From Hellea sp. (lineage in GTDB: Bacteria; Pseudomonadota; Alphaproteobacteria; Caulobacterales; Maricaulaceae): a DNA stretch of 8,875 bases. A model generated the notes under the pieces. It saw nothing but the letters and a program-made list of their open reading frames with translations. It had not been told where the DNA came from and did no database searches. Location: NCBI GenBank assembly GCA_020628635.1, contig JAHDEU010000068.1, positions 1 through 8,875 on the forward strand. The letters are read 5' to 3'. Shown piece by piece: positions 1 to 5,426 of this stretch; the first letter of the stretch is position 1, and every line of letters begins with the position of its first letter. The position numbers and the translations under genes are program-made.

Positions 1-125
1 GACGCATCCCGCGCGACCGGGCCATGGGCTCGCCGGTCAAGCCGGCGAGAGGCGAATAAATTAGAACCTAGAGAGTCTCGCCACCCACACAAAACAACTC
101 CGCCTCAGGCCGACTCTTCGCTGCA

Positions 126-144
126 GATTGTCCCCCGGACAATC
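126..144. repeat. Perfect 8-bp inverted repeat with 3-nt loop
   Basis: GATTGTCC at 126-133 and GGACAATC at 137-144 are exact reverse complements separated by CCC. No T-tract follows on either strand, so it is not a classic terminator. It could be a hairpin in an RNA or a dimeric protein binding site. Function unknown. Confidence 0.6.
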
Positions 145-196
145 CGCTGACGCTCCGACGGCCTGTCCATGGCCCGATCTGGCCACGTGCACGGTG

Positions 197-217
197 GTCG
201 CGCTGCGCGCGACTTTT
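197..217 (+). terminator. Terminator-like hairpin plus T4 on the plus strand
   Basis: GTCGCGC (197-203) and GCGCGAC (207-213) form a 7-bp GC-rich stem with a TGC loop, followed directly by TTTT at 214-217. Read on the plus strand, this has the form of a weak intrinsic terminator. No plus-strand gene precedes it in the window, so a terminator role is doubtful and it may only be part of the structured region. Confidence 0.25.
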
Positions 218-538
218 CGGCTGTGTCCCTCTCCACCACGCCTTCGGCGCGGTCACCCTTCCCCAAACTTGGAGAAACTGAAGTCAAAAGCCAGCCACAG
301 ATAGTCCCTCCCGTGAGGGGACCCATCGACGCAACGGGCGGAGTGCCCGCGGCGCGATTGGTGAGCGCAAGCGAACGGGAGCGTATGGAGGGGAACACAT
401 CTCAGATGGCCGCATTCGGCATGGCGTCAACGTCGAGTGGGATTGAGCTGCGCGCCTCTCTATAGCCGCGCTCTCGGCCAGCGGGTCGTCGACCAACGTC
501 AAGCCGGGCGCCAACGCAATCCGCAGCCAGACGCGTCC

Positions 539-560
539 CGGCATCAGCCCCCCGATGCCG
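539..560 (-). other. Stem-loop just after the stop codon of tonB copy 2
   Basis: CGGCATC (539-545) and GATGCCG (554-560) form a 7-bp stem with an 8-nt C-rich loop (G-rich in the transcript). It starts three bases past the tonB stop. No T-tract follows in the direction of transcription, so it is more likely a 3'-end stabilising structure or part of a factor-dependent terminator than an intrinsic terminator. Confidence 0.4.
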
Positions 561-563
561 CCA

Positions 564-1250
564 TCACTCCGGAATGACCCGGCCGCGCTCGTCTGTCAGC
601 TGGAAACTGATGCGCGTTTCCACGCCGAGATAGGGGCGCGGCTGGCCGTCGCGGATCTTGGGACGGTAGCGCCAGTTCTGCACGGCGCGGACCGATGCGC
701 CGGTAAACAGCGACTGGCTGCAGGAGGTGGCCTGCACATCATAGGGCTGGCCCTCCACGCTGACATTGAAGCGCATCATGCAGTGACCGGAGCGGTCCGC
801 GCGCGGGGGCATTTGCGGCGGGATGCGCAAGATGGGCTGAACGTTCCGGTCATCCTCAACGAAGACCGGTGTCTCGAATTTGATGGTCTTTGGCGTGAAG
901 TCCGGCTTGGCGCCGCCAAGATCGGCGATGGGTTCGCTCGGCTTTTGAGTCGCCGGTATGTCCACCACGGGCGGCGGGGGCGGGATGTCGAGCACCGGCA
1001 TCTTGGACAGGGTGATCGTGCGCGTCTGCACGACGATGTCGTCCACGCGCGGATTGATCTCGTATTGGGCGAGCTCCAGCGTGTCCTCGGGCTGGAACTC
1101 CTCGCGGATCAGCGCGGCCATGAGCACGAAGAGCCCGGCGGTCACCGCCCCTGCCCCGATGCCAGCCGCCATGCGGCCCATCGTCAGCCGGCGCGCCGCC
1201 GAAGGGCTATCGTGGGTGTGCGCGTTCTTCGCCTGTGTTGCGTCGATCAT
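564..1250 (-). CDS. tonB: Energy transducer TonB, copy 2 (short TonB2 type)
   Basis: This 228-residue TonB should couple the ExbB/ExbD motor to outer-membrane receptors. The first 24 or so residues are a hydrophilic cytoplasmic extension absent from copy 1. One membrane helix follows at about 27-48, then an acidic stretch, a short Pro-rich linker (about 90-94) and a TonB C-terminal domain (about 140-225). That domain has Cys157/Cys177 and a W-R-Y-R-P motif near 193-197. The start is clear: ATG preceded by AAGGAGG seven bases upstream. The C-terminal third closely matches copy 1, including an identical FQLTDERG motif, so the two are paralogues with diverged N-termini. The helix lacks the His of E. 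coli TonB, as expected for the short TtpC-linked class. It lies beyond the terminator of the main operon and has its own leader with a Zur-like palindrome, which suggests separate regulation. Confidence 0.93.
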   Translation of the reverse strand: MIDATQAKNAHTHDSPSAARRLTMGRMAAGIGAGAVTAGLFVLMAALIREEFQPEDTLELAQYEINPRVDDIVVQTRTITLSKMPVLDIPPPPPVVDIPATQKPSEPIADLGGAKPDFTPKTIKFETPVFVEDDRNVQPILRIPPQMPPRADRSGHCMMRFNVSVEGQPYDVQATSCSQSLFTGASVRAVQNWRYRPKIRDGQPRPYLGVETRISFQLTDERGRVIPE

Positions 1251-1296
1251 GGTCAGTCCTCCTTAATGTTATTCTGTAACACAATTAGGACCGTGG

Positions 1297-1319
1297 TAAA
1301 AGTTATAATATCACTTTTA
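1297..1319. promoter_or_regulatory. 23-bp palindrome upstream of tonB copy 2; candidate Zur operator
   Basis: TAAAAGTTATA (1297-1307) and TATCACTTTTA (1309-1319) are reverse complements about A1308 with a single mismatched pair (T1304/C1312). The core GTTATAATATCAC differs at one base from GTTATAATATAAC, the centre of the enterobacterial Zur box as I remember it. Over all 23 positions about 18 agree with that remembered consensus. It fits the Fur consensus (GATAAT repeats) less well. The site lies 46 bases before the tonB ATG and overlaps the likely -10, which suits a repressor. Regulator identity is inference; the palindrome itself is seen. Confidence 0.65.
1305..1313 (-). promoter_or_regulatory. 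Possible extended -10 of the tonB copy 2 promoter
   Basis: Read on the minus strand this is TGA followed by TATTAT, an extended -10 with five of six matches to TATAAT. The -35 region at normal spacing is poor (TGTGGT). An alternative pairing is TTGCCG (1323-1328) with TATAAC (1302-1307), with a short 15-bp spacer. Either -10 lies inside the palindrome, so a bound regulator would block RNA polymerase. Transcription would begin near 1298 and give a leader of about 48 bases. Confidence 0.4.
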
Positions 1320-1333
1320 TAGCGGCAACCACA

Positions 1334-1365
1334 GAAAAGCCCGGCCCCCTTCCGGGAGCCGGGCT
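1334..1365 (-). terminator. Intrinsic terminator of the main operon, after the TPR gene
   Basis: On the minus strand AGCCCGGC (1365-1358) pairs with GCCGGGCT (1345-1338). An inner CCC/GGG extension across one mismatch leaves a 4-nt loop, and a short run of Ts (1338-1335) follows. It begins 38 bases past the TPR stop codon. It separates the TPR gene from tonB copy 2 and supports a separate promoter for the latter. The T-tract is short, so read-through is possible. Confidence 0.75.
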
Positions 1366-1403
1366 GTCTGTCTGACTGGCTTGGCGGCCGGAGCCGCAGG
1401 CCG

Positions 1404-2930
1404 CTACTGGTTGGTCGTGACGGTGACGTATTTCGCGTCGTAGTCCGCCTTGTATTCCAGGCAGGCCGGGTCATCGATGATCAGGTCGCCGCCGGTGAAG
1501 GCCTGGTTGTCATAGGCCAGCTTGATCTTGGAGTAGCAGAGCTCGCGCTCGACATTGATCTCGAACAGGCAGCGATTGACGAAGGCTTCCTCCTCGTTGG
1601 ACACGAAGGAGATCCACTTCTTGGCGTTGCGCGACTCGCGCGAACCGGCGGGCACCTTGTTGAAGGCCTCCACGGCCTCGGCGCGGATCTTGGAGATCGG
1701 AGCCTGGGAAATGGCGCTCTTCACGGCCGACTTCTTGGTCTCGTAGTTCTCGAAGTCGTAGTCCGAGCACTCGAGGCGCGGCGCGTTCTGGGTGGAGTCG
1801 TAGCGGCAGTTCGCCACCTGCATCCAGGACTTGCCCGCATCATAGCCGCGGTCGATCGCCTTGGCGAAGGCGCTCTCGGATTGCTGGCACTGGCCCTCAT
1901 TGTAGTAGGCCTCGCCGAGCGCGGCGTAGAGCTTGGCCGAATTGCCCTGCTGGGCGGCCTGCTCGAGGATCGGGATGGCCTTCTTGTACTCGCGCGCGGT
2001 CCGGTAATAGGTGGACAGCTCCTCGAGGTTTTGCGGCGTGCGCTGCACGCGGCCATTGGCCATTTCGCGCTCGAGAATCTGCGCGGCCTGATAGGGCATC
2101 TCGTAGAAGGAATAGTACTGGATGACCTTCTTGATCTCCGGCTCCGTCGTCAGCGCACCGCCGAGATAGAGCATCTTGTTGACCTCGAAGGCGTCCTGTT
2201 CACGCCCGCCATTGGCCAGCATGGACGCCCAGTTGTTCCAGAGCGAGTTGTCTTCCGGCCATTTCTGGATCATTTCCTTGACGATGTCGGCCTGCTTTCC
2301 CTGCATGCCGAGATTGTTGTACAGGAAGTTCATCAGGTCGAAGTGGCGGCGCTCCTTGGGGCTGGCGCGGTTGAACCACTTCTCCGCCCAAGGCAGGGCG
2401 CGGCGGTAGTCCTCGGCCTCGACCCAGGCTTGGACCAGCAGGTCCACATAGTTGGGCTTTTCCTGGCCGGTGCGGGAGATGAAGTTCTCCAGCTTGGTCG
2501 CGCCCTCGCGGTACTGGCCGTTGACGATCATCAGCTGCGCGATGACCACCTCGATATTGCCGACCTCGTTGGGCAGCAGGCCGCCGGAATTGATGGCGTT
2601 CTGGAAGGCGCTCAGCGCCTGGGACGTGTTGTCCACGTCGTTATAGTTCTGGCCCAGCATCTGGTAGATGGTGGAGCGCTCATAGGGGTTGAGATCCTGA
2701 TTGGTGTTGATCAGGTTCTGCAGCACATTGATGGCGCCCTGGGGATTGTTGGCGTTCATCATGGTGAGCGCTTCGTTCACCTTTTCGCCCGCATCGGCCG
2801 AGAACTGGCGGCCCTCGTCCTGGGCGTGGGCCACGTCGATGGTGGCGGGCGCGATCACGCCGACCGCGGCGAAGGCCATGAGGCTCGCGCCGAGCAGCGA
2901 AGTTGTCTTGAGTTTCAGTGCCGAGAGCAT
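1404..2930 (-). CDS. Exported tetratricopeptide-repeat protein of the TonB2 locus
   Basis: The 508-residue product starts with a Sec signal peptide (Lys-containing n-region, hydrophobic core about 11-30, likely cleavage after Ala-His-Ala at 36). The rest is helical with TPR-like repeats, clearest around 84-115, 305-330 and 333-362, so it should act in the periplasm as a protein-binding scaffold. A secreted TPR protein next to short TonB is usual in TtpC-type clusters, where it is thought to assist the TonB complex; its exact role is inferred. Six cysteines (347, 375, 388, 454, 465, 490) all lie in the C-terminal third, which suggests disulfides. An upstream in-frame start at 2999 would add 23 residues before the signal peptide. 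I prefer the ATG at 2930 because AGGAG lies six bases upstream and the signal peptide then begins correctly. A terminator follows. Confidence 0.9.
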   Translation of the reverse strand: MLSALKLKTTSLLGASLMAFAAVGVIAPATIDVAHAQDEGRQFSADAGEKVNEALTMMNANNPQGAINVLQNLINTNQDLNPYERSTIYQMLGQNYNDVDNTSQALSAFQNAINSGGLLPNEVGNIEVVIAQLMIVNGQYREGATKLENFISRTGQEKPNYVDLLVQAWVEAEDYRRALPWAEKWFNRASPKERRHFDLMNFLYNNLGMQGKQADIVKEMIQKWPEDNSLWNNWASMLANGGREQDAFEVNKMLYLGGALTTEPEIKKVIQYYSFYEMPYQAAQILEREMANGRVQRTPQNLEELSTYYRTAREYKKAIPILEQAAQQGNSAKLYAALGEAYYNEGQCQQSESAFAKAIDRGYDAGKSWMQVANCRYDSTQNAPRLECSDYDFENYETKKSAVKSAISQAPISKIRAEAVEAFNKVPAGSRESRNAKKWISFVSNEEEAFVNRCLFEINVERELCYSKIKLAYDNQAFTGGDLIIDDPACLEYKADYDAKYVTVTTNQ

Positions 2931-3138
2931 GTGTGTCTCCTGTTTGTCTTGGAGCCCCGGCGCGACGTCCAGGACGCGCTGGAGCTGGGATGCCCGCACC
3001 GGTCGATCCGGCGGCAGGCTCGGTCATGGCACACGATATGGGCGCCGCGACCGGGTGGAACAGTGGGACAATCCGTCCCGCTTTTCCGCTGTTCAAATTC
3101 CGTTCAGCGCAGCGGCAAGGCCGCGCCGGCCAGCCACT
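2931..3138 (-). other. 208-bp spacer between tonB copy 1 and the TPR gene
   Basis: This is the longest gap inside the operon. I see no convincing -35/-10 pair on the minus strand. It holds the ribosome site of the TPR gene (AGGAG, about 2937-2941) and a two-part inverted repeat at 3058-3094. The TPR gene is probably transcribed by read-through from tonB, with the structure affecting processing or partial termination. Confidence 0.4.
3058..3094. repeat. Nested inverted repeat in the tonB-TPR spacer
   Basis: An outer pair GAACAG (3058-3063) and CTGTTC (3089-3094) encloses an inner pair GGGAC (3065-3069) and GTCCC (3075-3079) with a 5-nt loop. The outer and inner helices are separated by unequal single strands (1 and 9 nt). 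The structure could form in the minus-strand transcript. No T-tract follows in that direction, so it is not a simple terminator. Confidence 0.4.
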
Positions 3139-3762
3139 CTACTCAGGGATGATCTTCCCGCGCTCGTCGGTCAGCTGGAAGGTGATCTTGCTTTCCACGC
3201 CGGTCCGGCCAACGGGACGGCCGTCCTGGATCTTGGGATTGTATTTCCACTTCTGGACCGAGCGGATCGAGGGACGCTCGAACAGGCTCTGCGTGCAGTA
3301 GGTGGTGGTCACGTCAAAGGGCTGGCCTTCCGGGCTCACATTGAAGCGCACGCGGCAGTGGCCGGACTTCTCGGCGCGGGGCGGCATTTGCGGCGGGATA
3401 CGCACGAGCGGCTGCGCGTCGCGATCCGAGACGGTGATCTTGAAGGCCGAACGGTCGATCGTGGGCGCTTCGAACTCCGGAATGGCGCCTTCCAGCGAGG
3501 AGATGGGCTCGGCCGGACGGTCGGCCTTGGCACGCTCGATCTGGGGCGGCGGGGGCGGCGTTTCGATCTTCTGGATCTTGGTGATGGTCGTTTCGCGCTC
3601 CAGGATCTGCACGTCCTCGACCTTGGGGTTGATCTCGAATGCGTTGAGCTCGATCTTGTCATCGGGCTCGAACTCTTCGGAGATCAAACTCATCATCAGC
3701 ACGAAAAGCAGGACCGTGACGATCGCTGCGGGAATGACGGCAAGCCAGCGCAAAGCACCCAT
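3139..3762 (-). CDS. tonB: Energy transducer TonB, copy 1 (short TonB2 type)
   Basis: At 207 residues this matches the short TonB of TtpC systems rather than the longer E. coli TonB. It has one N-terminal membrane helix (about 6-27) without the conserved His of E. coli TonB, then an acidic segment and a very short proline run (about 69-73) in place of a long Pro/Lys linker. A TonB C-terminal domain follows (about 119-200). The domain shows Cys136 and Cys156, probably a periplasmic disulfide, and the K-W-K-Y-N-P motif near 171-176 followed by a G-R-P turn. It should contact TonB boxes of outer-membrane receptors and be driven by the ExbB/ExbD proteins encoded just upstream. A GAGAGGAAG ribosome site precedes the ATG. 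The C-terminal domain is closely shared with tonB copy 2. Confidence 0.93.
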   Translation of the reverse strand: MGALRWLAVIPAAIVTVLLFVLMMSLISEEFEPDDKIELNAFEINPKVEDVQILERETTITKIQKIETPPPPPQIERAKADRPAEPISSLEGAIPEFEAPTIDRSAFKITVSDRDAQPLVRIPPQMPPRAEKSGHCRVRFNVSPEGQPFDVTTTYCTQSLFERPSIRSVQKWKYNPKIQDGRPVGRTGVESKITFQLTDERGKIIPE

Positions 3763-3814
3763 GACTTTCTTCCTCTCACTCGGCCGACGCTAGGCGCGGC
3801 CCGGTAAAACTTCG

Positions 3815-3832
3815 GCCCGCCGAGTGGCGGGC
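3815..3832 (-). other. GC-rich hairpin between exbD copy 2 and tonB copy 1
   Basis: GCCCGCC (3815-3821) and GGCGGGC (3826-3832) form a perfect 7-bp stem with a 4-nt loop. It starts about 14 bases past the exbD stop. In the transcript TTTT occurs only after a further CGAAG, so termination would be weak. It may set the ratio of motor to TonB messages or mark an RNA processing point. Confidence 0.4.
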
Positions 3833-3846
3833 GGTAAAGCGAGGAC

Positions 3847-4242
3847 CTATTCGGTCCCCACGCGGGTCGTGACGCCCAGGCTCTGGAACAATTCCTGCAC
3901 ACCCATGACCGTTCCGACATCGGCGTCGCGGTCAGCCTGGATGATGGCATTGGCCTTGGGCGTTTCGTCGCGCAGCGCCACCAGGATCGGGCGGACCTCC
4001 TCCAGCTTGTAGGGCTGCTTGTCGACCCAGACATTGGAGCCGCTATCGACCGCCACGAGAATGGTGGGGTTCCATTCCACGTCGGTGGTCGCCGTCGGCT
4101 TGTTCGGCTCCAGCCCCGGCGTCTTCACGAAGACCGAGGTCACGATGAAGAAGATGAGCAGGATGAACACGACGTCCAGCATCGGAGTCATGTTGAGCTC
4201 CGTGCCCTCGTCTTCGATCACTGTTCTAGAACGACGTCCCAT
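3847..4242 (-). CDS. exbD: ExbD biopolymer transport protein, copy 2
   Basis: This 131-residue ExbD is a proton-channel component. A basic N-terminus (GRRSRT) leads into the ExbD signature N-M-T-P-M-L-D-V-V-F, with the essential membrane aspartate at Asp23 and one helix at about 22-40. The periplasmic domain (about 55-128) has normal length and ends in the usual QADRDADVGTVM-like segment. The aspartate is the expected proton carrier and the protein should pair with ExbB. It is the second of two ExbD genes in a row and lacks the poly-proline insert and cysteines of copy 1, so the two are not recent duplicates. The only ribosome site is a weak AAGG that overlaps a good -10 element, so it may be translated from a nearly leaderless transcript. 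Confidence 0.94.
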   Translation of the reverse strand: MGRRSRTVIEDEGTELNMTPMLDVVFILLIFFIVTSVFVKTPGLEPNKPTATTDVEWNPTILVAVDSGSNVWVDKQPYKLEEVRPILVALRDETPKANAIIQADRDADVGTVMGVQELFQSLGVTTRVGTE

Positions 4243-4250
4243 AGTGTTAC

Positions 4251-4279
4251 CTTATATCATTTCGAGCGACGAGTCGCAA
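4251..4279 (-). promoter_or_regulatory. Predicted promoter in front of exbD copy 2
   Basis: On the minus strand TTGCGA (4279-4274) and TATAAG (4256-4251) are separated by exactly 17 bases. A TGA just before the second hexamer gives an extended -10. This is the best sigma70-type match in the window. The hexamer ends eight bases before the ATG, so transcription would start at or within a few bases of the start codon (about 4242-4245). Confidence 0.5.
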
Positions 4280-4367
4280 GAGCCTTGTGCAGTTTGTGCA
4301 AAACCGCTGGATTTGGTGCGGATGGGCGCGGCGCGGACAACGCCTTCTCCCGTCCGGTGTGCGGAGG

Positions 4368-4787
4368 TCAGGCCGCGCCCTCGATCACTTCGATCTTGCT
4401 TTGCAGGCCCTTGTTGTCGAGCCCGTCCTTGAGCTGGACCAGCACCCGGTTCTTGGACTTCGGGTGGAAGCGCAGGATCACGGACGCGCCGGGCTTGTCG
4501 GCCAGCTGGCGCTCGACCCGGGCCAGCACGCGGTCGCATGTGGTGCGCAGGCCATCGACCGAACAGCTGTTGTTGTCATCCACATAGACCGTGATGGCCG
4601 GCGGGCTGTTGGGCGGCGGCGGCGTGTTTTCCGGCGGCGGCGGCGGCTGGGTCAGGTCGATGCCCGTCTCGTCGAGGAAGACGGCGGTCACGATGAAGAA
4701 GATCAGCATGATGAACACGATGTCCAGCATGGGGGTCATATCGACTTCGCCCTCGTCGGACGAGGAATTGCGGCGTGCTCTTCTCAT
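4368..4787 (-). CDS. exbD: ExbD biopolymer transport protein, copy 1, with poly-proline insert
   Basis: This 139-residue ExbD has a basic/acidic N-terminus, the signature V-D-M-T-P-M-L-D-I-V-F with the channel aspartate at Asp22, and a single helix at about 21-38. Between the helix and the periplasmic domain is an unusual proline-rich segment (about 48-63, nine prolines in two blocks). The periplasmic domain carries Cys74 and Cys84, which could form a disulfide; both features are absent from copy 2. It is placed directly after exbB, 12 bases from its stop, and the ribosome site AGGAG overlaps the exbB TAA (TAAGGAG), which implies translational coupling. It should form the ExbB/ExbD motor, either alone or in a mixed dimer with copy 2. 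Confidence 0.94.
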   Translation of the reverse strand: MRRARRNSSSDEGEVDMTPMLDIVFIMLIFFIVTAVFLDETGIDLTQPPPPPENTPPPPNSPPAITVYVDDNNSCSVDGLRTTCDRVLARVERQLADKPGASVILRFHPKSKNRVLVQLKDGLDNKGLQSKIEVIEGAA

Positions 4788-4799
4788 GGTCCGGGCTCC

Positions 4800-5327
4800 T
4801 TAGTAGATGCTGCGGTCGACGACGAGTTCGTCGGCGAAGCGGGCGGTTTCGCGCGCGCTCCAGCGCGGCAGGACAGTGGCGAAATACAGGCCCGACAGCG
4901 CGGCCATCATGCCGGCCATGGTCGGGATGGTCGCCTTGAAGACGCCGCCGGCCATGAGGCGGGCGGAAGAGGACCCGGAATAGGCCAGCACGTCGAACAC
5001 GCCGATCATGCCGGTCACAGTCCCCAGCAGGCCCAGCAGCGGGGCGAGCGCCACCAGCGTCTTGATGATCGACACATTGGAGATGGTGCGTTCCTTGACC
5101 TGGCTGACCATCTGGTCGCGGATCGCGAGGGCGCGCCAGGAGGAGCGGTCCGTCCGGGCATTCCACTCATTGCGCAGCCGCGCCTTCATCGGCTTGTGCG
5201 CCAGGAGGTAGTAGGCGAAGCGCTCCAGGATCAGCGTCCACATCACGAAGATGACGCCGGCGATGGGGATCAAGACCCATCCGCCCTGTTGCAGAAAGGC
5301 CTGAAGGCCTGCGATGACATTGCCCAT
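4800..5327 (-). CDS. exbB: ExbB/TolQ/MotA-family proton channel protein (short ExbB)
   Basis: At 175 residues this is a compact ExbB2-type protein with three membrane helices: about 17-37, 86-112 and 130-155. The hallmark L-A-P-L-L-G-L-L-G-T-V-T-G-M-I of the MotA/TolQ/ExbB domain occurs at 94-108. Thr103 there corresponds to the pore-lining Thr of E. coli ExbB helix 2, and Thr136 sits in helix 3. The protein should form the inner-membrane oligomer around the ExbD helices that uses the proton gradient. The cytoplasmic loop (38-85) is short, as in the TonB2 class, and the N-terminal periplasmic segment is only about 15 residues. A GAGG ribosome site lies about ten bases before the ATG. Two hairpins separate it from the larger channel gene upstream. 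Confidence 0.95.
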   Translation of the reverse strand: MGNVIAGLQAFLQQGGWVLIPIAGVIFVMWTLILERFAYYLLAHKPMKARLRNEWNARTDRSSWRALAIRDQMVSQVKERTISNVSIIKTLVALAPLLGLLGTVTGMIGVFDVLAYSGSSSARLMAGGVFKATIPTMAGMMAALSGLYFATVLPRWSARETARFADELVVDRSIY

Positions 5328-5363
5328 GGGAGCGTTTCCTCTTGTCCGGTGTGTCAGCAGCGC

Positions 5364-5379
5364 CCGGGATGGGTCCCGG
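5364..5379 (-). other. Hairpin in the ttpC-exbB spacer, distal
   Basis: CCGGGA (5364-5369) and TCCCGG (5374-5379) form a perfect 6-bp stem with a TGGG loop. It is the second of two hairpins in the 97-bp spacer, nearer to exbB. No T-tract follows. Confidence 0.4.
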
Positions 5380-5397
5380 ACATCCGCCAGATGCGGT

Positions 5398-5419
5398 CGG
5401 CCCGGGAAAACCCGGGCCG
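5398..5419 (-). other. Very stable hairpin directly after the TtpC-like gene
   Basis: CGGCCCGGG (5398-5406) and CCCGGGCCG (5411-5419) form a perfect 9-bp all-GC stem with a 4-nt loop (TTTT in the transcript), seven bases past the stop codon. Without a following T-tract it should not terminate efficiently. It could protect the upstream message from 3' exonucleases and so raise the TtpC level over the downstream subunits. Confidence 0.55.
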
Positions 5420-5426
5420 GGCCGAA

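Larger units (their letters stand above)
1..563. other. Region without a convincing gene, rich in inverted repeats
   Basis: This stretch lies downstream of the second tonB. Short open frames exist on both strands, but they have poor ribosome sites, odd composition and no recognisable domain, so I do not call them. It does hold many hairpins: arms 29-36/42-49, 126-133/137-144, 197-203/207-213, 304-310/315-322 (one bulged G), 335-339/345-349 and 539-545/554-560. I looked for tRNA T-arms, RNase P core sequences, an alphaproteobacterial tmRNA tag and 5S/23S signatures and saw none. It may be a structured RNA, a decayed repeat element or simply a GC-rich spacer; I cannot tell which. Confidence 0.5.

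Noticed and set aside
169..465. 98-codon plus-strand frame in the left region
   Set aside because: No ribosome site, Ser/Arg/Pro-rich composition, no similarity I recognise, and it runs through several hairpins.
284..544. 86-codon minus-strand frame starting 20 bases after tonB copy 2
   Set aside because: A G-rich tract precedes its ATG and the first 25 residues look plausible, but the rest is Pro/Arg/Ser-rich with rare codons and no domain, and the start lies inside a hairpin.
1..563. tmRNA, RNase P RNA, SRP RNA or tRNA gene
   Set aside because: I searched both strands by eye for the alphaproteobacterial tmRNA tag codons, the RNase P GAGGAAAGTCC core and T-arm consensus and found none.
1881..3807. 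Overlapping 423- and 368-codon plus-strand frames
   Set aside because: Both are shadows of the TPR and tonB genes; the translations are low-complexity and lack start signals.
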